Counted from the first letter of the stretch, positions 24,229 to 33,974 are shown. The stretch is DNA of 64,000 nt from BOG-908 sp963850605 (GCA_963850605.1 CAWKLX010000005.1:248001-312000), one strand, 5' to 3'. Made by a program: numbers and translations. Notes: generated by a model from the sequence alone, not told the origin.

Positions 24229-25678
24229 ATGACAGATTGGTCGAGCGTCGAATTCGCGAGCGTACGCCCTAAGTCGCGTAAAGCGCGGGGCTTATTGCCA
24301 ATCGTAGCCGATTTGATGCCGTTTTGGGATTTTATGGTCTGCGCCGCGTCTGGACAGGCCGCCCTCGCGTTATACGCACGCTACGCGCTTGGAAAACCTC
24401 TAGAATGGTCGGCAGCGGGCCCGTTCTGGCGGGAGATTGCGTTCGGGAGCCTGATTACTGCACTGATACTGCGGGAACCGGCCGCCACACTAAACCGCCA
24501 GTTGGGTTCGACACTTCGGTTTGTCCTGGCAGCGGAACGGCGTTGCTGCCTGGCGTTCACCGTGCTGATTGCCGTGGGGGTGGCAACCCGGGCGACCGAC
24601 GACCTCGCGCGGCTGTGGCTCATCTCGTGGCTTGGCATTTTCGCCTGCGCGGTCGCCGGCACACGGGCTGCGTGCGGGTGCTATCTTTCGTGGTTGCGGG
24701 GACGCGGAGAACTCGACGAGTTCGATCGCGATCGTGGGAGCGCCCGGTATCCGTGATCGCCTGGCCATCCGCATCGGTAACGATGCACGTATCGTGGGAA
24801 CCTATTGTGCCCATGCGGAGGAGGATCTCGGCGAGGGCGAAGATGACGACATGGACGAACTCTTCGAGCTCGGGCGGGACGGCGCCATCGATTCCGTGAT
24901 CCTGGCCGTCGATCCCGCCCGGCAGGTCGATTTCAGTCACATCATCGAGCGATTGAAGGCGTTGCCCGTCCAAGTCGCAATCTGCACGGAGGGCGGCTGG
25001 ACGCCGAAGCAGGCGCCGCGGATGCGTCTGCTGAGCGGTCTGCCCATGGAGGTTGTTGCCGACCGGCCGATACGGCGATGGAACCTTCTCCTGAAGACGC
25101 TTCTTGATAAGTCCGGAGCGCTGATTCTGCTTGCATTGCTGTCGCCGCTCCTTCTGGCGTTGGCTATTGCTGTTGGCATCACCAGTCCCGGCCCGATCAT
25201 CTTCCGGCAAAAACGCCGGGGTTGGTGCGGCCGGGAGTTCACCGTCTACAAATTCCGGACCATGCATGCGACAGCGGCCGGCACGCAGGCCCTGTTCCAG
25301 ACCAGGCGCGGTGACGCCAGGTGCACGCCGGTTGGCCGGGTGCTCCGGCGATGCAGTCTCGACGAATTGCCGCAGCTTTGGAACGTGCTTCGCGGCGACA
25401 TGTCGCTGGTAGGCCCGCGACCGCATGCGGAGTCGCTCCACGAGATAGATCGTGCAGGGCGGGAGGTAGTGGCGCAGTATGCCCAGCGCCACCGCGTGAA
25501 GCCGGGCATTACCGGTTGGGCACAGGTCCACGGCGCACGCGGCGCAACCGCGACGCTGGATCAATTGCAGTCCCGCGTGGAATTCGACCTGTTCTACATA
25601 GAGAACTGGTCGATATGGCTGGACCTGCAAATATTGTTGCGAACTCCGTTCGTCATGACGGGCGAGAACGCGTTTTGA
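24229..25678 (+). pseudogene. Undecaprenyl-phosphate sugar phosphotransferase (WcaJ-like), broken by one frame shift
   Basis: The initiating transferase for exopolysaccharide repeat units, which transfers sugar phosphate onto the lipid carrier. The first frame (24229-24756) encodes the membrane part with about four helices, ending GRGELDEFDR. The second frame, from about 24720, continues with IAIVGAPGIRDRLAI, the CoA-binding-like domain, then a membrane hairpin (about 25100-25190) and the catalytic cytoplasmic domain (FRQKRRGWCGREF, FTVYKFRTM, CSLDELPQLWNVLRGDMSLV, GPRPHAES, KPGITGWAQVHG). All catalytic motifs survive. One surplus base between 24715 and 24735 explains the break. ATG 24229 follows GGACGGG. 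It is either a recent inactivation or an assembly error; the catalytic half might still be made separately. Confidence 0.8.
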
Positions 25679-26340
25679 ACCAGTTCGCTTTGCGTTCCGG
25701 AACGACACGCGCATCGCTTTATAGGCCGCCTCAACTTACCGGCCACGCGACCAAGATCGTGAATGCCACGGCACGAGCATTGCTGGCCGAGGTCGTTGCG
25801 CGCTTGAGCCAAGCTGACCTGCCAATCGTCCAGATCATCGCTGCGTGTGGCCTCAGCCGGGCAGCTGGCGTAGCGCAGGATTTGGCGGCCGCCGCGGCTT
25901 TAACTTATGGGCGCACCCTGCTAGTGACGGATGATGGAGAAAGCGGCCAGCATTTAACTGCCCAGCGCTCGCCGGGCAAAGGCGTGCACGAAATCATTCC
26001 GGATGCCGCCGTTACGGGCCTGTATCATCGCCGGTTTGACGAGGGTTTGCTCGAACGGGAACCGTCGCCCGTGCCGACCGGGCGAACAGCCCCAAAGTCG
26101 TTCCGGATGTTGGTCCTGGCCAGCCGTTCACCCATCGACTGCCCATCGGGACTAAGTCATGCGACGCGTTGCCATGGCACCATCGTCGCGGTGGCGGCAG
26201 GTGTGACCCGGCTTGCGGACGTGCAGGCGACTGCTCGGCAGTTGGACCTGGCTGGCGCTACGGTGTTGGGAACGGTCCTATACGATGCACCCTCGTTTCG
26301 GCTTTGGCCCGGCTGGAAGCTTGCCCGACGGTGCGCATGA
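25675..26340 (+). CDS. Exopolysaccharide BY-kinase/CpsD-like protein lacking a P-loop
   Basis: 221 residues. The fold signature resembles the cytoplasmic ATPase domain of bacterial tyrosine kinases and chain-length regulators: IVQIIAACGLSRAAGVAQDL aligns with the first strand and Walker A region, RTLLVTDDG with Walker A', and TIVAVAAGVTRLADVQATAR then LAGATVLGTVLYD with the end of the domain. The Walker A G-x-x-G-x-G-K-S/T is absent, so ATP binding is doubtful and a regulatory role is more likely. No Tyr cluster is seen at the C terminus. The TTG start at 25675 overlaps the previous stop (TTGA); a start further in is possible. Confidence 0.55.
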   Translation: MNQFALRSGTTRASLYRPPQLTGHATKIVNATARALLAEVVARLSQADLPIVQIIAACGLSRAAGVAQDLAAAAALTYGRTLLVTDDGESGQHLTAQRSPGKGVHEIIPDAAVTGLYHRRFDEGLLEREPSPVPTGRTAPKSFRMLVLASRSPIDCPSGLSHATRCHGTIVAVAAGVTRLADVQATARQLDLAGATVLGTVLYDAPSFRLWPGWKLARRCA

Positions 26341-27620
26341 CGGCGCCCTCTGGATTGGCAGTCGCCCTCGCAATGCTGGCGGTGGTGGCGGAACTGAGTG
26401 TCAGCGCAAACCTGCTGACTTGGCTAGGTATTCCTTACGTCGCCGACGGTGGAAGCCTGCCGGTGAAGCTTCATCCGGGTACACACCTGTTATTCCTGGC
26501 GGGCGCGCTGCTTTGGGTGCGTGGGATTGGGTGGCACGCTCTGACGGCCGATGGGGCTTTGCTGAGCTTCATGGCCGGCATGGCTGCGTGCGTCGTCTAT
26601 CTACTTGCGCTAACCGGGCCGGGTCACGTGGTGGTCCTTCTCGATACGTTTCTGCCGGCAGGCTTGCTCGCAATGGTGTTGGGGCGGGCAACACCCCGGC
26701 AGCTGGCGTTCTTGCGGCGTGTCATGCAGCTCTTGTTTGCCGCCGGTGCGGCGCTCGCGCTGATCGAGACAATGCTGCATGCCACGCTGATACCGCTGTA
26801 TCTGAACGATGCTGCTTATCACCCGCATGTGGAGGATTTCCGGGCTACTTCGCTATACGATCATCCTCTGACGGGCGCCGTCATGATGATGCTCGGCTTG
26901 GCTCTGACGCCTGCGGCGGGGTTTCGCAGACTGGCCTACAGTGCATTGCTGTCGGCGGCAATCCTCAGTTTCGGCGGACGGATGTCAGTGCTCGTCATGT
27001 TGCTCATGGCAGGTGCGGGCTGGGCGGTGCCGACATGCCGCCTGATATTGTCGCGCGAAAGGCGCGGGTTCGGCAGGCTGATGAGCGCCTCGGTCATCAT
27101 CCTCGCGGTGGCACCGATTGTGGCGGCCAGCCTCTTTGCCGGGCTCGGCACACGTATTGCTGGCCACCTGTATTGGGACGACAGCGCGCAAGTCCGTTTG
27201 GCGCAGTGGCGATTGCTTGGTCAACTCGATATTTGGCAGCTGATGTTCGGCACGCGGCGGCAGGATTTGCTGGCCCTGCTGACCCCGCTTTGGCTGGGCT
27301 ATGGCGTCGAGGTGATCGAAAACTTTTGGCTGCTCATGTTCGTGGCCTTCGGACTGATTGGTTTTCCGTTGTTCGTGGGCAGCCTGCTGTCGTTGTTGCT
27401 GTGGTGCTGGCGTCGTAGTGCGCTTCAGGGGCGGCTGCTGGTCCTGGCGGTCATGCTTGTCGCCTCTACAAGCAACTCGTTGGGGCGCAAGTCGACGATA
27501 CTCGTTTGTTTGGTTGCTACGATCGCTTGCCTCAGTGCCGAAGCGCTGCGTGCGGAACCTTCGCCAGCATTTGTCGGCCGGAGTTGTCGACAACCAACAT
27601 TTCGTCAGGTGACTATATGA
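26337..27620 (+). CDS. VpsF/Wzy-like polysaccharide polymerase, multi-pass membrane protein
   Basis: 427 residues with about ten hydrophobic helices and a longer periplasmic loop near residues 160-190 (YHPHVEDFRATSLYDHPLTG). This matches O-antigen polymerase-like proteins of the VpsF type, including a motif near SLYDHPLTGAVMM and the later VRLAQWRLLGQ. The role would be polymerising lipid-linked repeat units in the periplasm. ATG 26337 overlaps the previous stop as ATGA. The downstream glycosyltransferase overlaps in the same way, so the three are translationally coupled. Confidence 0.75.
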   Translation: MTAPSGLAVALAMLAVVAELSVSANLLTWLGIPYVADGGSLPVKLHPGTHLLFLAGALLWVRGIGWHALTADGALLSFMAGMAACVVYLLALTGPGHVVVLLDTFLPAGLLAMVLGRATPRQLAFLRRVMQLLFAAGAALALIETMLHATLIPLYLNDAAYHPHVEDFRATSLYDHPLTGAVMMMLGLALTPAAGFRRLAYSALLSAAILSFGGRMSVLVMLLMAGAGWAVPTCRLILSRERRGFGRLMSASVIILAVAPIVAASLFAGLGTRIAGHLYWDDSAQVRLAQWRLLGQLDIWQLMFGTRRQDLLALLTPLWLGYGVEVIENFWLLMFVAFGLIGFPLFVGSLLSLLLWCWRRSALQGRLLVLAVMLVASTSNSLGRKSTILVCLVATIACLSAEALRAEPSPAFVGRSCRQPTFRQVTI

Positions 27621-29473
27621 CCCGGCGTCACGTCGCGTTCTACATGCACGACCTCTCGGGCGGCGGCGTGGAAAGAATGCGCTTGGCCTTGATTGAAGAA
27701 CTACGCGCGCGCGGCATTAAGGCGACACTGATCGTGGGGTCGCGCACAGGGGAGCTGGCATCGCTTCTACCTCCCGACCTGGCAGTAGAGGCATTGGACC
27801 GCACCGGAATGCTACATAGCGTTCTACCTCTCGCCCGCGTGCTGCGCCGCCTTCGCGCGGACGTGCTGATCGCCAGCCTTGACCACAACAATATCACGGC
27901 GGTTCTTGCCCGGCTTGTCAGCCGACTGCCGACCAGGGTGGTCATCTGCCAGCACAACGCGCTATCGGCCGAAAGGACACTTGGGTGGCGCTACCGCGCG
28001 GTGCCCTGGCTCTATTGGTTGTTACAGCAATGTGCTGACCAAATCGTTGCGGTATCGAATGGAGTTGCCGGCGACCTCGCCGCCGTGACCGGCATCGCGC
28101 GCCACCGTATTATAACGATTTACAACCCGGTGATCGGTCCTGATTTTGCCGCGCGTGCCGGCCAGGTTATACCGCACCCCTGGTTGCAGGACAGATCGCA
28201 ACCGGTTTTCGTCTTTGCCGGGCGGCTCACGCCGCAGAAGGATCCATGGACGGCGCTGCGCGCGCTGGCTCTGCTGCGCGCCCGGTCTCCCGCCCGGATG
28301 CTCGTTCTGGGCGAGGGGCCGTTGCGGACCGAGCTTGAAGCCCATGCACGAGATCTCGGCCTGGCGGAGCATGTGGCCTTCGTCGGGTTCCAGACCAATC
28401 CGCTGCCTTGGTTGCGCCATGCCTCAGCCCTTGTCTCCTCGTCCCGCTACGAGGGTTTGGGGAACGCGATCATCGAGGCGCTGGCATGCGGCACGCCCGT
28501 CATAACAACGGATTGTCCGCACGGCCCCTCAGAGATTTTGCAGGGTGGCGCACTCGGCTACCTCGTGCCCGTTGCAGATTCCGCGGCGATGGCACGCGCC
28601 ATGCAAAGCTGCCTGTGGAAACCTCCGGACCCTGGGCCTCTAGCAGCCCGTGCATCGTCCTTCACCACCGATGCGTGTGCACGCGCACACGAGGCGCTGT
28701 TTGATCGGTTGCTTGCCCCCGCGAAGCCCGTGCAAGCGCTAGGCATGGCCATCTCGCCAGTGCCCGCCGAACACGTCGTCAACCGCATGATGAGCGAACC
28801 GGCAAAGCACCGGGTCAACCTGGTCGTTACGCCCAACCTCGATCACGTGAGACTGCTCCGGCGCGTTGAGTTTCGAGCTGCGTACCATAATGCAGAGATG
28901 GTGTGCCCGGACGGGCTGCCGGTGTTGCTGTACGCAAGGCTTCGAGGTTTGAGGCTTTCGTCCAGGGTTACGGGTTGCGAACTGTTTTCGTTGCTGGCCA
29001 ACCACAAGCGGCTCGCGACGCAGCGGCTATTCTTCGTGCTGGAAGGCGAGCAGACGGCCCGCGCCGTGACCGCATGGGCGCGAGCAAGATCGATGTGCGA
29101 CCGCGTCAGGTACTACGTGGCTCCTTCTGGCCTGCTTGCGGACGATCACGCCCAGGCTTCTATGCTCTCGGCAATACAGTCGGCCAGGCCGACAATCCTG
29201 ATCATGACTTTGGGTGCGCCGCAGAGCGAAATTCTTGTGCACCGCCATCGTGACAACCTGCCGCCCTGTTGGGCAATGTGCGTGGGTCAAGCTGTCAGGG
29301 TGGAGCTAGGGTTGGCTACCCGCGCGCCCGCTATGTGGCAGCGCCTGGGTTTGGAGTGGATGTGGCGGGCGCGGCAAGAACCAAAACGTCTGATCCGTCG
29401 TTATGTACAGTCGGCTGTCTGGTTCCCTGCCGCGATCCTTCATGACATTTGGCGGCCTTCGCAGCAGCTATAG
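27617..29473 (+). CDS. Fused glycosyltransferase: GT4 family plus WecG/TagA/CpsF (GT26) domain
   Basis: 618 residues with two enzymes in one chain. Residues 1-370 form a GT4 (GT-B fold) transferase: HDLSGGGVERM at the acceptor side, VFAGRLTPQKDP, and the E-x7-E motif E279...E287 in YEGLGNAIIEALACG. Residues 380-595 form a GT26-type domain: LVVTPNLDHVRL, MVCPDGLPVLLYAR, TLGAPQSEILVHRHRDNLP, MWQRLGLEWMWRARQEPKRL. The usual GG-x-FD stretch of GT26 reads VGQAVRVELG (556-565), so activity of this half is uncertain. Both would add sugars to the lipid-linked unit. ATG 27617 overlaps the previous stop. It converges with the UbiB-like gene, overlapping by 6 bp. Confidence 0.85.
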   Translation: MTRRHVAFYMHDLSGGGVERMRLALIEELRARGIKATLIVGSRTGELASLLPPDLAVEALDRTGMLHSVLPLARVLRRLRADVLIASLDHNNITAVLARLVSRLPTRVVICQHNALSAERTLGWRYRAVPWLYWLLQQCADQIVAVSNGVAGDLAAVTGIARHRIITIYNPVIGPDFAARAGQVIPHPWLQDRSQPVFVFAGRLTPQKDPWTALRALALLRARSPARMLVLGEGPLRTELEAHARDLGLAEHVAFVGFQTNPLPWLRHASALVSSSRYEGLGNAIIEALACGTPVITTDCPHGPSEILQGGALGYLVPVADSAAMARAMQSCLWKPPDPGPLAARASSFTTDACARAHEALFDRLLAPAKPVQALGMAISPVPAEHVVNRMMSEPAKHRVNLVVTPNLDHVRLLRRVEFRAAYHNAEMVCPDGLPVLLYARLRGLRLSSRVTGCELFSLLANHKRLATQRLFFVLEGEQTARAVTAWARARSMCDRVRYYVAPSGLLADDHAQASMLSAIQSARPTILIMTLGAPQSEILVHRHRDNLPPCWAMCVGQAVRVELGLATRAPAMWQRLGLEWMWRARQEPKRLIRRYVQSAVWFPAAILHDIWRPSQQL

Positions 29474-30811
29474 CGCGGCTGGCACGCCCGCTTCCGCCAG
29501 CGCGGCGGCCTGACGGTTCGCAAGCTCCTCCTCGCGAAACCCGTCTATCAGCTCATGAAACATGCGGTGCCAGTTCAGCTTGGCGCCCAGGCGCAAAAAT
29601 ACCGAGCCGAGGCCGATGGCCGAGCGGTCCATGAGCACGAACTCGCGTGGCGGCTTCACGCCACCCGTACGTTGCAGTCCCGCATGCACTTTTTGCGCGA
29701 TCTCGCGGCCATATTGCGGGTCGTTGCTTTCCTGGATGGCGCGCACCCGGTCCTGGATCAGCGGCTCGTAGAGAAAACGCGCCCACTGGTTCAGCACGTC
29801 GGTTTTCTCGCGCGACAGTCCGGAAAAACCCCAGCCTTCATAGGCGTGGTGCGCGCGGTCCTCGTCGCCGTCTCGCACCGCCTCGAACAAATCGATCACG
29901 CCGCGCAGGAAATGCGGGCGAAACACGCGTATTGCGCCGAAATCTAGCAAGTTGATGCCATGGTCCGCGCGCACCTGATAATTACCCAGATGCGGGTCGC
30001 CATGGATGACGCCGAAACGATACAAGGGGATATACCAGGCCACGAACAAGGCGCGCGCGATATCGTTGCGCACTTCCAGCGGCGGATCCTCGTCCAGCAC
30101 GGCCTGCAGTGGACGGCCCTGCAGCCAGGTCATCGTCAGCAACCGCGGAGTAGTAAGGTCCGGCAATGGCTCCGGCACGGTCACGTTGGAGACGCCGTCC
30201 AGCATGAGGTGGTAGAGCCGCATCTGCGACGCTTCGCGAACGTAATCCAGCTCCTCCCGCAGGCGCTCCGAAAGCTCCTTGTAGATCTCCTCGTTCTGCA
30301 ATGCGTTGTCCATCCGGTGATAGATCGACAACGCCAGACGCAACTGGCGCAAATCGGCTTCGACCACGCTTGGCATGTCCGGATATTGCAGTTTGCACGC
30401 GACATCCACACCGGCAGACGTTCGGCCGCGATGCACCTGCCCGAGGCTTGCCGCGGCGGCTGCTTCCCGGCCGAATTCCGCAAATTTTTGTTCCCAGCCC
30501 GCCCCGAGCTCGTTGGCCATACGGCGACGCACGAAGGCCCAGCCCATGGGCGGCGCATTGGCCTGCAATTGTGCGAGTTCGGCCGCGTATTCCGGCGGCA
30601 GCGCGTCCGGAATGGTGGAGAGGAATTGCGCCACCTTCATCAGCGGCCCTTTCAGGCCACCCAAGATGGATTTGAGATCCTCCGCATGCGCGCCGCGGTT
30701 CATCTTCATGCCGAACACGCGCTCGCCGGCGACACGCGCTGCGATGCCCCCGACCGCGCCGGAGGTGCGCGCGAAACGGCGCAGTTCGCCAAACAGATTG
30801 GCGCTGCCCAC
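29468..30811 (-). CDS. ABC1/UbiB-family atypical kinase
   Basis: 447 residues. Kinase-like family linked to ubiquinone metabolism and lipid handling. Visible: the K-x-x-Q signature LMKVAQFLSTIPDALP (about 58-73), the Ala-rich loop AAAAASLGQVHRG, VACKLQYPDM (ATP-lysine), catalytic-loop-like IHGDPHLGNYQV, and the metal-binding LLDFGAIR. The order and length fit UbiB/AarF proteins, though it lacks the two C-terminal membrane helices typical of enteric UbiB, so it may be a soluble paralogue. GTG 30811 lies 27 bp after the stop of the upstream oligoendopeptidase gene, consistent with one operon. Confidence 0.85.
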   Translation of the reverse strand: MGSANLFGELRRFARTSGAVGGIAARVAGERVFGMKMNRGAHAEDLKSILGGLKGPLMKVAQFLSTIPDALPPEYAAELAQLQANAPPMGWAFVRRRMANELGAGWEQKFAEFGREAAAAASLGQVHRGRTSAGVDVACKLQYPDMPSVVEADLRQLRLALSIYHRMDNALQNEEIYKELSERLREELDYVREASQMRLYHLMLDGVSNVTVPEPLPDLTTPRLLTMTWLQGRPLQAVLDEDPPLEVRNDIARALFVAWYIPLYRFGVIHGDPHLGNYQVRADHGINLLDFGAIRVFRPHFLRGVIDLFEAVRDGDEDRAHHAYEGWGFSGLSREKTDVLNQWARFLYEPLIQDRVRAIQESNDPQYGREIAQKVHAGLQRTGGVKPPREFVLMDRSAIGLGSVFLRLGAKLNWHRMFHELIDGFREEELANRQAAALAEAGVPAAL

Positions 30812-30838
30812 CGGCTGCGGCGGGAAGGCGGTACCGCG

Positions 30839-32665
30839 TCAGACATGCTCGGCCGCCTCGAGCTGGTCGATGAAGCCCGCGATCACATCCAGCCCACGTC
30901 GCCAGAAAGCCGGGTCCGAGGCATCCAGCCCGAACGGCGCCAGCAAGTCGCGATGCACCTTGGTGCCGCCGGCGCGCAGCATCTCTAGATATTTCGTCTG
31001 GAAACCGGGATGCCCGGACTGAAACACGGCATATAAGGCGTTCACCAGACAGTCGCCGAACGCATAGGCATACACATAGAAGGGCGAATGGATGAAATGC
31101 GGTATGTAGGACCAGAAAATCGCGTAGTCGGGTGTGAACTCGAAAGCGGGCCCCAGGCTTTCGCGCTGCACCTGCAGCCAGATTTCGCCCAGCCGTTCCG
31201 GCAGGATTTCGCCTAGGCGCCGTTCGTCGTGCACCAGGGTTTCAAACCGGTAGAACGCAATCTGGCGCACCACCGTGTTCAGCATGTCCTCCACCTTGCC
31301 GGCCAGCATCAGCCGGCGGCGCGCGGGATCCGTCTCGGCATCCAGCAATGATTGGAACGTCAGCATCTCGCCGAATACGCTCGCCGTCTCGGCCAAGGTC
31401 AGCGGCGTTCCGGACATGAGGTATCCCTGGTCGGCGGCCAGCACCTGATGCACGCCGTGGCCCAGCTCGTGCGCCAAGGTCATGGTGTCACGCGTGCGCC
31501 CATGGAAATTCATCAGAATGTAGGGATGGGCGGAAGGCACCGTGGGATGTGCGAAGGCGCCGCCGGACTTGCCGGCACGCGGAGCTGCATCGATCCAAGA
31601 GTTGTCGAAAAAGCGCTGGCCGATGTCGCCCAGCGTTGGGTCGAAGCGTCGATAGGCGGTCAGCACCGTCGAGACCGCATCGGGCCAGGCGATCATGCGG
31701 TCATCGTCGCCGGGGAGCGGCGCGTTACGGTCCCAGTGCTGCAGCTTTTCCAGGCCCAGCCACTTCGCTTTCAGCGCGTAATAGCGATGCGACAGGCGCG
31801 GGTAGTCGCTGGTCACGGCCGTCACCAGCGCGTCCACCACCTCGTCCTCCACGACGTTGGACAGGTTGCGGTCGCTGCCCGGGCGGGGAAGCTGGCGCCA
31901 GGTGTCGATGATTTCCTTGTCCTTGGCGAGCGTGTTGGTAATCAGCGAAAACAGCTTCGCGCGCTCGTCGAAGGCATGGGCGATCGCATGGGCCGCCGTC
32001 TCCCGCACGGTCCGGTCTGGGTCCGACAGTTTGTTGAGCACGGCGTTGACCGTGGCTGCTTCCCCGGCGAAGGGGATGCGCATGCCGGCGACCGTCTCGT
32101 CGAACAGCCGGCTCCAGGCGGCGCGCCCGGTCACTTCACGGTCGTGCACGAAGCGCTCGAGCTCATCGGAAAGCTGGTGTTTGCGCCATACGCGCAGGTC
32201 GCGCAGATAGGGGCGCCAGTGCGCAAAGGCCTGGTCGGCGAATTTGGCGTCCAGCACCGCATCGTCGATGCGGTTCAGCTCGAGGCGGAAGAACAGGATA
32301 TGCGCGCTGATGGCCGTGCAGCGCTCCATCATCGACTGGTAGAACTGGCCGGCGGCCGCGTCCGTGCTGTCGGCGCTGAACAGCAGCTGTGCGTAGGACA
32401 TGACGCGGCCCAGGATCTCGTCGATCGCCTGGTAGGTCTTCATCGCCGCCGCCAACTCGCGGCCGGACAGGTCGGCCAACCGCCCGGCGTGGCTGTCGCG
32501 GAAGGCTTGCGCCTGCTGATCCGCTTGGACGAGATCGGCCTCGACGCGCGGGCTGTCGGGCGCGGGGTAGAGATCGGTCAGGTCCCAGCTTGGCAGCATT
32601 GCCTGTTCTGGCTGGCCGATGGGGCCGGGCAGGGTTATTGATCCATCAGGGTTGTAGAGCGTCAC
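30839..32665 (-). CDS. M3 family oligoendopeptidase (PepF-like)
   Basis: 608 residues. Cytoplasmic zinc metallopeptidase that degrades short peptides. The catalytic motif HELGH sits in LAHELGHGVHQ with the third ligand Glu in LAETASVFGEM about 25 residues on. The substrate-side motif HSPFYVYAYAFGD is near the end. The N-terminal helical lobe (LPSWDLTDLYPAPDSP) is typical of the PepF clade. Start GTG 32665 follows GAGGAA at good spacing; a longer upstream frame overlaps the divergent acyl-CoA dehydrogenase and is rejected. Confidence 0.92.
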   Translation of the reverse strand: MTLYNPDGSITLPGPIGQPEQAMLPSWDLTDLYPAPDSPRVEADLVQADQQAQAFRDSHAGRLADLSGRELAAAMKTYQAIDEILGRVMSYAQLLFSADSTDAAAGQFYQSMMERCTAISAHILFFRLELNRIDDAVLDAKFADQAFAHWRPYLRDLRVWRKHQLSDELERFVHDREVTGRAAWSRLFDETVAGMRIPFAGEAATVNAVLNKLSDPDRTVRETAAHAIAHAFDERAKLFSLITNTLAKDKEIIDTWRQLPRPGSDRNLSNVVEDEVVDALVTAVTSDYPRLSHRYYALKAKWLGLEKLQHWDRNAPLPGDDDRMIAWPDAVSTVLTAYRRFDPTLGDIGQRFFDNSWIDAAPRAGKSGGAFAHPTVPSAHPYILMNFHGRTRDTMTLAHELGHGVHQVLAADQGYLMSGTPLTLAETASVFGEMLTFQSLLDAETDPARRRLMLAGKVEDMLNTVVRQIAFYRFETLVHDERRLGEILPERLGEIWLQVQRESLGPAFEFTPDYAIFWSYIPHFIHSPFYVYAYAFGDCLVNALYAVFQSGHPGFQTKYLEMLRAGGTKVHRDLLAPFGLDASDPAFWRRGLDVIAGFIDQLEAAEHV

Positions 32666-32801
32666 GCAGTGTTCCTCAGCCAGGAGCGCCACATGTAAGG
32701 GCGCACAGGCCGTCGTCAAACGAAGGCGGGACGATAAGGGTGAGATAGCCGGTCCCGGCTGCACGCTGCGGGACGGACGACGGACTAGAGGGAGTGCAAC
32801 C

Positions 32802-33974
32802 ATGGACATGCCAATGCCGGCCCAGCCGGCGCCTTTCGCGCTCAGCGAGGACCAGCTTGCCATCCAGGAGCTGGCGCGCAGTTTTGCCGATCGCGAGATC
32901 GCGCCGCATGCGCTGGACTGGGATGCGCGCCACCATTTCGCGAGTGACGTCATACGGCGTTCGGCCGAGCTGGGCCTGTGCGGCATCACCGTGCGGGCCG
33001 AGTCCGGTGGCAGCGGGCTGGGCCGCATGGAGGCGGCCATCGTGATGGAGGCACTGGCCACGGCCTGCCCCAGCACCTCCGCCTTCGTGTCGATCCACAA
33101 CATGGTCGCGACCATGATCGACCGCTTTGGCGATGGAGCGCAGCGCGCGGAAATGCTGCCGCGACTGTGCAGCGGGGAGTGGCTCGGCAGCTACTGCCTG
33201 ACGGAACCCGGTTCCGGGTCCGACGCTGCGGCCATGCGGACGCGCGCGGTGCTGGACGGCGACGAGTGGGTGCTGAACGGCACGAAGCAGTTCATCTCTG
33301 GCGCCGGCGCCACACAAATCTACGTCGTCATGGCGCGAAGCGGCGGTCCAGGCGCCTCGGGGGTCTCAGCTTTTTTGGTTGAGGACGGCACGCCTGGCCT
33401 GTCATTCGGTACCGAGGAACGGAAAATGGGCTGGCACACGCAGCCCACGCGTCAGGTGATCTTCGAGAATTGCCGCATTCCCGCCAACCGCCGCCTGGGT
33501 GCCGAAGGCGCGGGTTTCAGGATCGCGATGGCCGGGCTGGATGGCGGGCGGCTGAACATCGCGGCCTGCTCGCTGGGCGGCGCGCAATCGGCGATGGACA
33601 AGGCAGTCGCCTATATGGCCGAGCGGCAGGCTTTTGGGCAGCGGCTCGACCAGTTCCAGGCACTACAGTTCCGCTTGGCGGATATGGCGACCTCGCTTGA
33701 AGTGGCGCGCACCTTTTTGTGGCGTGCGGCCTCCGCACTGGATGCGGGCGATCCTCGCGCGACGCAGCTCTGCGCCATGGCCAAGCGTTTTGTGACCGAC
33801 TCCGGTTTCGAGGTGGCGAACCAGGCGCTGCAGATGCTGGGCGGCTACGGCTACCTTGCCGATTACGGCATCGAGAAAATCGTGCGCGACCTGCGCGTGC
33901 ACCAAATCCTTGAGGGCACCAACGAGATCATGCGAGTGATCATCGCCCGCGGCTTGGTGGCACGCGCGGCGTGA
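32802..33974 (+). CDS. Acyl-CoA dehydrogenase, probable isobutyryl-CoA dehydrogenase
   Basis: 390 residues. FAD-dependent alpha,beta-dehydrogenation of an acyl-CoA. Motifs: SYCLTEPGSGSDAAAM (substrate/FAD loop), GTKQFISGAG, FGQRLDQFQALQF, and QILEGTNEIMRVI with the catalytic Glu. The sequence style (YLADYGIEKIVRDLRVHQ) fits the isobutyryl-CoA dehydrogenase group. The next gene is a 3-hydroxyisobutyryl-CoA hydrolase overlapping by 4 bp, which places both in valine degradation. Start ATG 32802 follows GAGGGAG. Confidence 0.92.
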   Translation: MDMPMPAQPAPFALSEDQLAIQELARSFADREIAPHALDWDARHHFASDVIRRSAELGLCGITVRAESGGSGLGRMEAAIVMEALATACPSTSAFVSIHNMVATMIDRFGDGAQRAEMLPRLCSGEWLGSYCLTEPGSGSDAAAMRTRAVLDGDEWVLNGTKQFISGAGATQIYVVMARSGGPGASGVSAFLVEDGTPGLSFGTEERKMGWHTQPTRQVIFENCRIPANRRLGAEGAGFRIAMAGLDGGRLNIAACSLGGAQSAMDKAVAYMAERQAFGQRLDQFQALQFRLADMATSLEVARTFLWRAASALDAGDPRATQLCAMAKRFVTDSGFEVANQALQMLGGYGYLADYGIEKIVRDLRVHQILEGTNEIMRVIIARGLVARAA

